Origin: Lentibacillus persicus
Lineage (GTDB): Bacteria; Bacillota; Bacilli; Bacillales; Amphibacillaceae
Reading direction: 5' to 3'
NCBI RefSeq assembly: GCF_900112705.1
Contig: NZ_FOMR01000001.1
Location: 360,945-424,944 of the forward strand
DNA length: 64,000 nucleotides
Position 1 is the first letter of the stretch, and the number at the start of each line of letters is the position of its first letter. A program made the position numbers and the translations under genes. The notes below the pieces were generated by a model. That model was not told where the DNA came from, did no database searches, and saw nothing but the letters and a program-made list of their open reading frames with translations. Positions 17,869-25,796 of the stretch are shown here, piece after piece.

Positions 17869-19038
17869 ATGAAACTAACCTTTAATACGACATTAACCCT
17901 GCATCCGCTGCAAATTCATCCGGACCGAAAACATTATATCGTTGAAGACAGCTTGTCCGGTGACTATTATGAAATGCCACAAGTTTGTATTGATGCCATT
18001 GAATTACTGAATAAAGGCAAAACATTAGGTGAAATCGAAACAGCTTTGATTCATGACTACCCAGAGGAAGCGGTCGAACTAATTCCGTTTGCAGAACAGT
18101 TGGTCGAGTTAGGATTGGTCAAAGAAATCGATGGTGAACAGGTGGGACAGAAAAAGAAAAACCATGCGCCGTCAGGGCTGGAGTGGGTTCCTGTTCGGGC
18201 AGGCACGTTCTTTTTTAATGCCATAACTGTCAAACTGTATTGGGTCTTTTTCGTGGTAAATATTATTTTCGTAGTATGGAATCCTTGGCTTTTGCCAAGT
18301 TATGCGGATATATTTCTGTTTGACTCGATGATGATGAGCATGGCGGCTTATTTAATTATTTCCCTCGTTCTTATTATCATTCATGAGTCGGGTCATATTT
18401 TAGCCACCCGCGCACATGGGTTACCTGCAAATCTGGAAATAGGCCACCGATTATTTCTGGTTGTATTTGAGACGGATTTAACACCAGCCTGGAAGTTGAC
18501 GCCGAAACAACGCAATCGACTCTATTTTGCAGGTATGTCGTTTGAACAAGTCATTCTCTTTATTGCTTTTTGCTTTATATTGTTTGTACCGTTTGAAGAC
18601 GCGTTGTACATAGGAATAATGAAACTTGTCGTATTCGATTTATTCGTCAAGTTTATTTATCAATGCTGCTTTTATATGAAAACGGATATGTATTATGCCG
18701 TGGAAAATTTAAGCGGCTGCTACAATCTAATGGAGAGAGGCAAGGCATTCTTAAGATCTCGGATTGGTAACGAAGATAACGGCGATTATCAGAACGAAGC
18801 AAAAACCGTCAAGTACTATAGTGTGTTTTATCTTTGCGGCATTATGCTAATGGCTGGATTGTTTTTCCTGTTCTTTCTGCCGCAAGCATTGTTTGCGTTT
18901 TCTGAGAGCTTCCGTCACATCATGAATTACACAGTTACAAGCCCTTATTTTTGGGATGCTGTCGCGTTCTTCACACAGGTGTTCTTGATGCTTGGTTTGT
19001 TGTTGTATGGCATTTTGAAACATAAAGCAAGCCGGTAA
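17869..19038 (+). CDS. PqqD-like domain fused to M50 (site-2) membrane metalloprotease
   Basis: A roughly 389-residue protein. Residues 1-95 resemble a PqqD-type winged-helix peptide-recognition domain (RKHYIVEDSLSGDYYEMP, then CIDAIELLNKGKTLGEIE). A multi-helix membrane region follows with the zinc motif H172ESGH and a later TD motif (Asp273, MKTDMYY), the expected third ligand of M50 proteases. Similar PqqD/M50 architectures process peptides in bacteriocin-like loci; B. subtilis YydH is a related case. I chose ATG 17869 because the frame upstream overlaps the peptide gene, but no good ribosome site precedes it, so the start is uncertain. A terminator follows. Confidence 0.78.
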   Translation: MKLTFNTTLTLHPLQIHPDRKHYIVEDSLSGDYYEMPQVCIDAIELLNKGKTLGEIETALIHDYPEEAVELIPFAEQLVELGLVKEIDGEQVGQKKKNHAPSGLEWVPVRAGTFFFNAITVKLYWVFFVVNIIFVVWNPWLLPSYADIFLFDSMMMSMAAYLIISLVLIIIHESGHILATRAHGLPANLEIGHRLFLVVFETDLTPAWKLTPKQRNRLYFAGMSFEQVILFIAFCFILFVPFEDALYIGIMKLVVFDLFVKFIYQCCFYMKTDMYYAVENLSGCYNLMERGKAFLRSRIGNEDNGDYQNEAKTVKYYSVFYLCGIMLMAGLFFLFFLPQALFAFSESFRHIMNYTVTSPYFWDAVAFFTQVFLMLGLLLYGILKHKASR

Positions 19039-19065
19039 GTAAATCGAAAAATAATCGGTTTCCAA

Positions 19066-19093
19066 GGTACAGACAGCTCTGTATCTTTTTTTT
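19066..19093 (+). terminator. Terminator of the HD-GYP/peptide/M50 operon
   Basis: GGTACAGA pairs with TCTGTATC around loop CAGC (one wobble), followed by eight T residues. Confidence 0.85.
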
Positions 19094-19176
19094 ATTCTTT
19101 AAGCAATAAATGCTGGTTTAAAGCGTGTTAAAACTGTTCATGCTAATGACAAAAATTAATTTCAGAGGTGATTTGA

Positions 19177-19350
19177 TTGAAATGGTCAACATATGTCGGT
19201 CTGTTTTGCGTCATTTTTGTGGCAGGTGTCCTCCTTGGCGTAACAGCATTTGTTACAAATGAGATTGAAGATACACTTGAGGAAGGTTTTCAACAGGAGC
19301 GACCACAGAACGTTGACCATTCAAATACCATAAGGATGTATAATATGTAA
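19177..19350 (+). CDS. 57-residue single-pass membrane protein, unknown
   Basis: A TTG-initiated frame with AGAGGTG six bases upstream. The protein has one hydrophobic helix (residues 6-27, YVGLFCVIFVAGVLLGVTAF) and a hydrophilic tail (NEIEDTLEEGFQQERPQN) ending RMYNM. I recognise no family. It lies between two terminated units and has only the ribosome site and membrane profile in its favour. Confidence 0.5.
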   Translation: MKWSTYVGLFCVIFVAGVLLGVTAFVTNEIEDTLEEGFQQERPQNVDHSNTIRMYNM

Positions 19351-19405
19351 CATAAAATCAAAGGTTAATGACACGACTTATTTTCTCGACACGGAGGCGA
19401 CTTTT

Positions 19406-19678
19406 ATGACCGATTCAAACCTGCATAACGAATTACAACAGGCGAGCCGGCAGCTGCATGAGGCTCAGGAAACTGCGAGGCTGGCACAAGGTTCGGACGA
19501 ACAGCTTTTTGATGAGGCAGAACAGCAACTGCAGCAGGTCGAACGTTTATTGCAGCAAGCTCGGCAGGCGGGAAGGGAAGCAACGGAAAATCCGCAGTTT
19601 CAGCAGGCTTATGAGCAGCTGCATGACACACGTCAGCAACTGCAGGAAGCACAGCAAAACAATCATGATGTGCTGTAA
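19406..19678 (+). CDS. Gln-rich coiled-coil protein
   Basis: A 90-residue protein with no signal or membrane segment, very rich in Gln, Glu and Ala. Almost the whole length is predicted long helix or coiled coil (ELQQASRQLHEAQETARLAQ, then EAEQQLQQVERLLQQARQAG). It resembles the minus-strand protein at 29271-29552 in length and composition. Such small Gln-rich proteins occur in sporeformers and may be spore components, but no function is established. ATG 19406 follows GGAGG. Confidence 0.7.
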   Translation: MTDSNLHNELQQASRQLHEAQETARLAQGSDEQLFDEAEQQLQQVERLLQQARQAGREATENPQFQQAYEQLHDTRQQLQEAQQNNHDVL

Positions 19679-19772
19679 AATCAGCTTATGCTCTTCTTCA
19701 ATCACAGGCGGGGAAGTGAGCATTGTCTGTGATTGAAAATCCATGTTAAGAGCGGGTACCATCGCTTTTTTG

Positions 19773-19876
19773 GCTCAAATGGTCACAAAATCCGCTCAAG
19801 TTCACAAAATTCCGCTCAAATTGATACAAAATCGGCTCAAGTTCACAAATTTCCCGCTCAAATAATCACAGTTAAA
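19773..19876. repeat. 21-bp tandem array (five units)
   Basis: Five adjacent units of 21, 20, 21, 21 and 21 bases all begin GCTCAA, and most contain a TTCACAAA-like core. There are no spacers, so it is not a CRISPR. It lies between convergent genes and resembles the 21-bp array at 47576. Confidence 0.8.
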
Positions 19877-19910
19877 GAGGCATCCGACGACCGCTGATTG
19901 AAGACTCAGG

Positions 19911-21242
19911 TTACACTTGTTTCATCACACCGCGCCGCGCGAATACTAACAGAACAACGGCGGTCAATCCCTCTGCGAATGGAAGGGCCAGCCAAACACC
20001 GGTTGTTCCGAGCCAGGCCGGCAGAACAATCAGGGCAGCAATCAGCAGAATAACACCGCGGGCAAGTGTGATGCCGATTGATTGCTTTATTAAGGCGATT
20101 GATTGGTAATACGTCATGTATACAAAGTTGACCCCCATAAATAAATAACCAATGAAAAAGAGCCTGATGCCCTTTATGGCAAGCTGCCGTATCTCTTCGG
20201 TTTCCACACCGAATATCGAAACAAGACTTCCCGCGGCAATCCAGCCGATGGCGAGAAATAAGACCCCGATACTAATTCCGGTAAGTTCTGCAATTTTAAC
20301 GGTCGCTTTGATTTTTTCATACTTTTTTGCTCCATAATAAAAACTGATCATTGGCTGAATCGATGTCCCGATACCGATAAACGCCAGAAAAACGAACGTG
20401 TGTAAATAGTTAATGACCGAAAATGCCGCAAGTCCGGTCGTCCCCGCATAATACGCCAGCGCAATATTGTATCCGACCACGAACAGACCGGTTCCTGCCT
20501 CAGATAGAAAGTTGGGAAACCCGAGTTTGCCAACTGTTACGACATCGTCTTTTTTCCACTTCAGCCGCACGAATTTCAATCCGGCGTCTTTTTTGAGAAA
20601 GTGAAACGTATAAACCATTAAACCTGCAGCAGTTGCAATGACAGAGGCGAGAGCTGCACCTGTGACTTCCATTTCCAATATAAAGATCATCCAGTAGTTC
20701 AATACAATATTGAGTAAAGCTGAAATGATCAGCCCGCTCATCGCCAGCTTCGGACTGCCGTCATTGCGCACAAAAATACTGAGTGCTGCTTCCCACCCTA
20801 CAATCGGCGCCCACATAAATATGATTTTCAGATAATCAACTGTATACTGTAATGTCTCATCATTTGCCCCAAATAGCCTTGCCAAGGATTCGGCGGCAAG
20901 ATAACCGGTTATTCCGATAACGGCCATTATGAGCGTTGTTATCACCATTGAAATCGAGAAAACTTGTTTTGCCCGGCCAGTGTCCCGTTCGCCGGTCGTG
21001 ATGGAATAAAGCGTCCCGCCACCGACACCGATCAGCAGCGAGACGGATATAAGGATTGACCAGACTGGCACCGCGATGTTGACACTTGCAAGTGCAATTG
21101 ATCCCACACCATTGCCGACAAAAATACCATCTATGACAATATTTGCTGACATAAGCATCATCCCAATCAGGGTAGGGAAGAGGTATTGAAAAAAACTTTT
21201 TGTGACGCTTTGGTTTAAAAGTCGTTGTTCGGCTATACTCAT
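19911..21242 (-). CDS. MATE family efflux transporter
   Basis: A 443-residue integral membrane protein with about twelve helices in two homologous halves, matching the MATE family: FPTLIGMMLMSANIVIDGIFVG, SIALASVNIAVPV and, in the second half, GLAAFSVINYLHTFVFLAFI with GIGTSIQPMISFYYGA. Such transporters export drugs or metabolites in exchange for Na+ or H+. The start ATG at 21242 is preceded by AGGAGA on the minus strand. It is monocistronic; no substrate can be read from the sequence. Confidence 0.9.
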   Translation of the reverse strand: MSIAEQRLLNQSVTKSFFQYLFPTLIGMMLMSANIVIDGIFVGNGVGSIALASVNIAVPVWSILISVSLLIGVGGGTLYSITTGERDTGRAKQVFSISMVITTLIMAVIGITGYLAAESLARLFGANDETLQYTVDYLKIIFMWAPIVGWEAALSIFVRNDGSPKLAMSGLIISALLNIVLNYWMIFILEMEVTGAALASVIATAAGLMVYTFHFLKKDAGLKFVRLKWKKDDVVTVGKLGFPNFLSEAGTGLFVVGYNIALAYYAGTTGLAAFSVINYLHTFVFLAFIGIGTSIQPMISFYYGAKKYEKIKATVKIAELTGISIGVLFLAIGWIAAGSLVSIFGVETEEIRQLAIKGIRLFFIGYLFMGVNFVYMTYYQSIALIKQSIGITLARGVILLIAALIVLPAWLGTTGVWLALPFAEGLTAVVLLVFARRGVMKQV

Positions 21243-21380
21243 GACAATTCTCCTGGATTAAGGTTGTACATCTATTTTATAGTTTTGCTGAATGGAATTC
21301 CATCATCATTGTGTGTACAATTTAACATGTAGCACGATCCATATATATAGAAATGGAAAATTACTGCAGGAGATGATTGC

Positions 21381-21725
21381 ATGGATTTCGATAAACAACA
21401 GTGGCCGGCCAAGTTTGATATCAATAAACTTGTTACAATTCCGGAAGATATTGAAAAAATCATTCAAGGTGATAAAACAGCTGTGCGGCGCAATGATCGC
21501 TATGCCGACCCGGGTGATAAACTTGAACTGGACGGGCATACCGTAATCGTTGAAAACGTGTATCCGCAGAAGCTTCGTGATATTTCAGACGTCGATGCCC
21601 GGCAGGAGGGTTATAATAGCCTGAAGGAGTATAAACAGGGTATTACCAGCATTCATGGTGAAGAAGTCTGGGACTCTGACTTGATTGTCTGGTCACACAT
21701 ATTGCACACTGTTCAGAAGGGGTGA
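21381..21725 (+). CDS. ASCH/PUA-like small protein
   Basis: A 114-residue cytoplasmic protein. Segments such as KTAVRRNDRYADPGDKLELD and HTVIVENVYPQKLRDI, ending near WDSDLIVWSHIL, resemble ASCH/PUA-type beta-barrel proteins that may bind RNA; I give this at moderate confidence. ATG 21381 follows GGAG. The luciferase-like oxidoreductase gene begins seven bases after it, so the two are probably co-transcribed. Confidence 0.6.
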   Translation: MDFDKQQWPAKFDINKLVTIPEDIEKIIQGDKTAVRRNDRYADPGDKLELDGHTVIVENVYPQKLRDISDVDARQEGYNSLKEYKQGITSIHGEEVWDSDLIVWSHILHTVQKG

Positions 21726-21731
21726 TATCGT

Positions 21732-22787
21732 ATGGAAAACTATTCGATTGATCCAAGTAAGGGGCTTGAATTCGGACTTTATACATTAGGCGATCATTTG
21801 CCGGATCCCGGAACGGGCGAACGAATTTCAGCGCGTCAGCGGATAAATGAAATTATTGAACTGGCGAAACTGGCTGAGCAAGCGGGTATTGATTTCTTCA
21901 GTGTTGGGGAAAGTCATCAGGATTACTTTGCCACGCAGGCGCATTCTGTTGTTTTGTCAGCGATTGCCCAGGCAACTGAGAAAATCAAAATTTCCAGCTC
22001 TTCAACGATAATCAGTACGCTTGACCCTGTGCGTGTTTTTGAGGATTTTGCAACAATCGATCTCATTTCAGGCGGACGTGCTGAGATTGTTGCGGGACGT
22101 GCATCACGGGTAGGTGTATACGATTTATTAGGTTATGATTTGCGTGATTATGAAGAGCTTTATGAAGAAAAATTCGATCTCTTGAACAAGATTAATGAAG
22201 AAGAAGTGATTAATTGGAGTGGCCAATTCCGGGCACCGCTCAGGGATGCACGCGTTATCCCGCGTCCGTTGAACGGTTCACTGCCGATTTGGCGGGCGGT
22301 AGGCGGAACACCTGCCAGCGCCATTAAAGCGGGTTTTGCCGGCGTACCGATGTATATGGCGCATCTGGGTGGGCCGGTATCAGCGTTTAAGCGCACGGTT
22401 GATGCATACCGTGAAGCATTGCAGCAAAGCGGTTATGATCCGGCTGAGCTGCCGGTAGCCACGGCCGGTTTTTTCTATGCTGCGGAAACAAGCCAGGATG
22501 CTTTAAGGGAGTATTATCCCCATATAAATGAAGGCATGAAGCGGACAAACGGCCAAGGATTTCCGAAGCAAGGCTTTGCTCAGGCGCAGGACATGCGAAG
22601 TGTCATTAACGTCGGCAGCCCGCAGCAGATTATTGAAAAAATCCTGTATCAGCATGAACAGTATGGTCACCAGCGCTACATTGCCCAAATGGATTTTGGC
22701 GGCGTGCCGTTTGATAAACTGAAGAAAAACATTGAACTGATTGGTAAGGAAATTTTGCCGGCGGTTAAAAAACATACTGCTAAATAA
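21732..22787 (+). CDS. LLM class (luciferase-like) flavin-dependent oxidoreductase
   Basis: A 351-residue TIM-barrel protein of the bacterial-luciferase family. Motifs include FFSVGESHQDYF (the family usually has GxxEHH), SSSTIISTLDPVRVFEDFAT and SGGRAEIVAGRASRVGVYDL, then GTPASAIKAGFAGVP. The proteins use reduced FMN or F420; Bacillus members use flavin. The substrate is unknown. ATG 21732 follows AGAAGGGG. It shares a probable transcript with the ASCH-like gene and perhaps the chromate transporter genes. Confidence 0.88.
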   Translation: MENYSIDPSKGLEFGLYTLGDHLPDPGTGERISARQRINEIIELAKLAEQAGIDFFSVGESHQDYFATQAHSVVLSAIAQATEKIKISSSSTIISTLDPVRVFEDFATIDLISGGRAEIVAGRASRVGVYDLLGYDLRDYEELYEEKFDLLNKINEEEVINWSGQFRAPLRDARVIPRPLNGSLPIWRAVGGTPASAIKAGFAGVPMYMAHLGGPVSAFKRTVDAYREALQQSGYDPAELPVATAGFFYAAETSQDALREYYPHINEGMKRTNGQGFPKQGFAQAQDMRSVINVGSPQQIIEKILYQHEQYGHQRYIAQMDFGGVPFDKLKKNIELIGKEILPAVKKHTAK

Positions 22788-22818
22788 GGGGGGTCTGACC
22801 CCCCAGGGCACTTCGACG

Positions 22819-23439
22819 ATGGGTTGTGTGTTTGTGAGTGATAAACAGGATAAGTATATAAAGCAAAATAGTCGAGGTACCAGCCAACTCCGTCTTTTCC
22901 TGGCGTTTTTTCGTGTAGGCGTTCTCGGATATGGCGGCGGACCTGGTTCAATACCACTCATACATAAAGAAGTGGTTGATCGCTATCAGTGGCTTAGTGA
23001 TGAGGATTTCGGTGATATTTTAGCTTTGGCGAACACGCTGCCGGGTCCAATCGCGACTAAACTGGCTGGTTATATCGGCCAGCGTGTTTCCGGCGTTTTG
23101 GGCATGATTAATGCAATTCTGGCTGTCATTATGCCGACTATTGTCCTCATGATTGTTCTGTTAACATTCCTTTCATCAATCAGTGAATTTGATTGGGTCA
23201 GCGGTATGACAGCTGCTGTCATACCGGTCGTCGGCGTGATGCTGGGCGTGTTGACGTGGCAATTTTTCAAAAAAGCTGGCGATGGCATCGGTTGGATTAA
23301 AACGATTCTGATGAGTGCCGCGGTATTAGTATTACTTGAGTTAGCCGGGGTGCATCCGGGAATTATAATTGGTGTATTGATTATTTTAGCGCTGGTCAGA
23401 AGAGACGGGAAACCTCAGGCAGAAGGTGAGGGCTCGTGA
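22819..23439 (+). CDS. chrA: Chromate transporter, first half-size subunit
   Basis: A roughly 206-residue membrane protein matching one half of ChrA: FFRVGVLGYGGGPGSIPLI, then LANTLPGPIATKLAGYIG, then several hydrophobic helices. Half-size chromate transporters act as pairs; the second is encoded next and overlaps it. They export chromate, or possibly related anions. The start is uncertain: ATG 22819 is used here, GTG 22834 is possible, and neither has a strong ribosome site. The upstream gap contains a GGGTCTGACCC palindrome. Confidence 0.85.
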   Translation: MGCVFVSDKQDKYIKQNSRGTSQLRLFLAFFRVGVLGYGGGPGSIPLIHKEVVDRYQWLSDEDFGDILALANTLPGPIATKLAGYIGQRVSGVLGMINAILAVIMPTIVLMIVLLTFLSSISEFDWVSGMTAAVIPVVGVMLGVLTWQFFKKAGDGIGWIKTILMSAAVLVLLELAGVHPGIIIGVLIILALVRRDGKPQAEGEGS

Positions 23440-23966
23440 TGGTGTACTGGAATATTTTCATCGCATTTTTTATTCCGGGAATTCTTGGTTATGGCGGAGG
23501 TCCTGCATCAATTCCGCTCATCGAAAATGAAGTTGTTCAGCGCTTTGAATGGATGTCAGTAAAGGAATTCAGTGAAGTGCTTGCACTCAGCAACTCACTG
23601 CCGGGACCGCTCGCAACGAAAATGGCCGGCTATATTGGCTATGAAGTCGGAGGTCCAATCGGTGCTGTTGTGGCCATATTTGCAACAGTGGCACCATCAC
23701 TGCTTTTGATGATTTTACTGCTTGGATTTTTATATAAATACAAGGATTCGCCAAAAGTCAAACGTCTTACGTTGTATGTACGCCCGGTTATAGCCATTTT
23801 GCTCGGCTTGATGGCGTGGCGTTTTTTTGCTGATTCGTATCAGGGTATCGGCTTATGGCAAACCGCTTTCTTAATCGTTGTCAGTTATTTGTTGTTGGAG
23901 CGGCTGAAAATTCACCCTGCTTTTGTGATTTTAGGAACGCTTGTGTATGGCGGATTCGTTTTATAA
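23439..23966 (+). CDS. Chromate transporter, second half-size subunit
   Basis: A 175-residue ChrA half with the same motifs as its neighbour (FIPGILGYGGGPASIPLIEN, LSNSLPGPLATKMAGYIG). Its ATG overlaps the stop of the first subunit (TGATG), so translation is probably coupled and the two should form one transporter with antiparallel halves. A GTG at 23436 is an alternative start. A probable terminator follows. Confidence 0.88.
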   Translation: MVYWNIFIAFFIPGILGYGGGPASIPLIENEVVQRFEWMSVKEFSEVLALSNSLPGPLATKMAGYIGYEVGGPIGAVVAIFATVAPSLLLMILLLGFLYKYKDSPKVKRLTLYVRPVIAILLGLMAWRFFADSYQGIGLWQTAFLIVVSYLLLERLKIHPAFVILGTLVYGGFVL

Positions 23967-24003
23967 AAGCCCTGTTATCGTGGATCGCGATGCGGGGTTT
24001 TTG
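23965..24003 (+). terminator. Probable terminator after the chromate transporter
   Basis: An imperfect hairpin (AAGCCCTG, then ATCGTGGATCGCGAT, then GCGGGGTT) is followed by five T residues, right after the stop codon. Confidence 0.5.
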
Positions 24004-24051
24004 TTTGAAAAACGGTATGATCCGCTGCGGATTTTGATCGCCGAAAGTTAG

Positions 24052-24104
24052 TTGACAGTTTAATAAATATTTCTTACAATCATTATATGAACATATGCTA
24101 ATAT
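24052..24104 (+). promoter_or_regulatory. czrA promoter with CzrA-type operator
   Basis: TTGACA (24052-24057) and TACAAT (24075-24080) stand 17 bases apart, a near-ideal sigma-A promoter. Directly downstream, at the expected transcription start, is ATATGAACATATGCTAATAT (24085-24104), which contains the ATATGAAC half-site of ArsR/CzrA operators. Zinc-free CzrA would block this promoter. Confidence 0.75.
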
Positions 24105-24161
24105 AACCACTTAATGCTAACCATTATAGATGGATTTATTTTCGTATAAGGGGGAATTGTA

Positions 24162-24488
24162 ATGGATGAAAAGCAACAGCCGGATAACGATACGTACGAA
24201 GACCTGGATGAAGAAACGTTGTTTGTCGTTTCACAAACATTTAAGGCATTGGGGGACCCGACCCGAATTCGAATTCTTCACTTGCTTTTTTATCAGGAAT
24301 ATTCCGTTAATCAGATAGCTGAGAATCTGGATTTGCGGCAATCAACGGTTTCCCATCAGCTCAGATTTCTGAAAAATTTGCGTCTGGTTAAAAATCGCCG
24401 GGACGGTACAACGCTTTACTATTCGCATGACGATGAGCATGTTATGACTCTTTTAAATCAAACAATTAATCACGCAACACACAGTTGA
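24162..24488 (+). CDS. czrA: CzrA-type zinc-sensing ArsR family repressor
   Basis: A 108-residue winged-helix repressor with the ArsR core [16 protein letters not shown] and the recognition helix [17 protein letters not shown]. The last helix carries the intersubunit zinc site D91xH93, then ten residues, H104xxH107, the CzrA/SmtB alpha-5 signature for Zn(II)/Co(II). There is no alpha-3 cysteine site. It sits between two operator-like palindromes and precedes czcD by 59 bases, so it should repress itself and czcD until zinc is in excess. Confidence 0.92.
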   Translation: MDEKQQPDNDTYEDLDEETLFVVSQTFKALGDPTRIRILHLLFYQEYSVNQIAENLDLRQSTVSHQLRFLKNLRLVKNRRDGTTLYYSHDDEHVMTLLNQTINHATHS

Positions 24489-24507
24489 TGCCATGTTGCA
24501 TATTAAT

Positions 24508-24529
24508 ATATGAACAGATACTGTTATAT
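24508..24529 (+). promoter_or_regulatory. Second CzrA-type operator, before czcD
   Basis: An imperfect palindrome with arms ATATGAACAG and CTGTTATAT (AACAG-ATA-CTGTT core) shares ATATGAAC with the czrA operator. It lies 19 bases before czcD, between it and czrA. Confidence 0.65.
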
Positions 24530-24547
24530 GGAGTGGGAGGTTTTTGA

Positions 24548-25477
24548 ATGGCACATGATCACAGCCATGACCACACACACGGGGCCAATAAAAAAGCGCT
24601 GTTATTTAGTTTCATTATTATTGCCACTTATATGGTTGTTGAAGCGATTGGCGGCTTTTTGACGAATAGCCTTGCTTTATTGTCAGATGCCGGTCATATG
24701 CTGAGTGATGCTGTGTCGCTCGGTGTCGGCCTTTTAGCGTTTAGATTGGGCGAAAAAGTTGCCAGCTACCATAAAACGTTTGGATATAAGCGGTTTGAAA
24801 TTTTGGCCGCAGTCTTTAACGGTGTAACGCTTATCGTCATTTCCATATATATTTTTTATGAAGCGTATCAACGCTTTATGGATCCCCCGGAAGTCGCCTC
24901 GACCGGTATGTTGATTATTGGCATAATCGGCCTGATTGTCAATATCGTGGTAGCGTGGGTGCTTATGCGCGGCGATACGCAAGAGAACTTGAACCTCCGG
25001 GCAGCTTTTCTTCATGTCATCGGTGACTTGTTTGGTTCAGTTGGTGCTGTGACGGCGGCAATTTTAATTATGTCATTTGGATGGGGATGGGCTGATCCGC
25101 TGGCAAGTGTTCTTGTTGCTATTCTTGTGCTTATTAGCGGATGGCGTGTCACCAAAGATGCTGTGCATGTATTAATGGAAGGCACTCCGAAAAATGTTGA
25201 ACTGGACGACATTGTCCAAACAATTGAAGAACTTCCGGAAATTATTTCCATTCACGACTTACACGTCTGGAGTATTACAAGCGGGGAAAATGCGCTGTCC
25301 TGCCATGCTGTTGTCGATGGCAAGCTCTCGGTACATGACAGCCAGAAATTGTTGCACATGGTTGAAGAGAGGCTGGAATATAAAGGAATCGGTCATGTAA
25401 CCGTACAAATGGAAAGTGAGGAACATTTGCATGAGGAATCCTTGTTTTGCCGGGTTGATCCCGGACATGGGGGATAA
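24548..25477 (+). CDS. czcD: CzcD cation diffusion facilitator
   Basis: A 309-residue CDF transporter. It opens with a His-rich tail (AHDHSHDHTHG) and has six transmembrane helices with the metal-site motifs SLALLSDAGHMLSDA (HxxxD) and ALVLHVIGD-like NLRAAFLHVIGDLFGS (HxxxD). A cytoplasmic C-terminal domain follows (ISIHDLHVWSITSGENALSC). It exports Zn2+, Cd2+ or Co2+ in exchange for protons. GGGAGG precedes ATG 24548. It is under CzrA-type operators, so zinc induction is likely. Confidence 0.93.
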   Translation: MAHDHSHDHTHGANKKALLFSFIIIATYMVVEAIGGFLTNSLALLSDAGHMLSDAVSLGVGLLAFRLGEKVASYHKTFGYKRFEILAAVFNGVTLIVISIYIFYEAYQRFMDPPEVASTGMLIIGIIGLIVNIVVAWVLMRGDTQENLNLRAAFLHVIGDLFGSVGAVTAAILIMSFGWGWADPLASVLVAILVLISGWRVTKDAVHVLMEGTPKNVELDDIVQTIEELPEIISIHDLHVWSITSGENALSCHAVVDGKLSVHDSQKLLHMVEERLEYKGIGHVTVQMESEEHLHEESLFCRVDPGHGG

Positions 25478-25502
25478 GTTTATTTACAAGTTAACGTGTG
25501 AG

Positions 25503-25537
25503 AAAAAAGCTTATGGAATCGCTCCATAAGCTTTTTT
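25503..25537 (+). terminator. Terminator of czrA-czcD
   Basis: A perfect 15-bp stem, AAAAAAGCTTATGGA with TCCATAAGCTTTTTT, with a five-base loop; the A and T tracts let it act in both directions. Confidence 0.92.
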
Positions 25538-25547
25538 ATGCCTGGTT

Positions 25548-25658
25548 TTAGTAACCGCCGTAGCCTCTGCCAACGTATGCACTGCCCACGATGATAAGCA
25601 GAATGAACAGAACAACAATCATGGCAAAGCCACCGCCGCTTCCGTATCCTTCACTCAC
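25548..25658 (-). CDS. YjcZ family sporulation miniprotein
   Basis: A 36-residue protein: a short Gly/Tyr-rich N-terminus ([12 protein letters not shown]), one hydrophobic helix ([18 protein letters not shown]) and a GYGGY end. This is the YjcZ/YrhC-like family of tiny hydrophobic proteins found in Bacillus spores. The GTG start at 25658 follows GGAGG. Two relatives lie at 27147 and 27407. Control by mother-cell sigma factors is expected from the family but no promoter was identified. Confidence 0.85.
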   Translation of the reverse strand: MSEGYGSGGGFAMIVVLFILLIIVGSAYVGRGYGGY

Positions 25659-25796
25659 TAATAACACCTCCTTAGCAGAGATAGTGTTATACTATGCATA
25701 AATGCAAATGTAGTGTGGATTACCATCTATTTTTTGGGAAATATGCCTTGCATTGTTTAGTAGAATGAACCTAAATGTATTTTGGGGAGGGACAGT

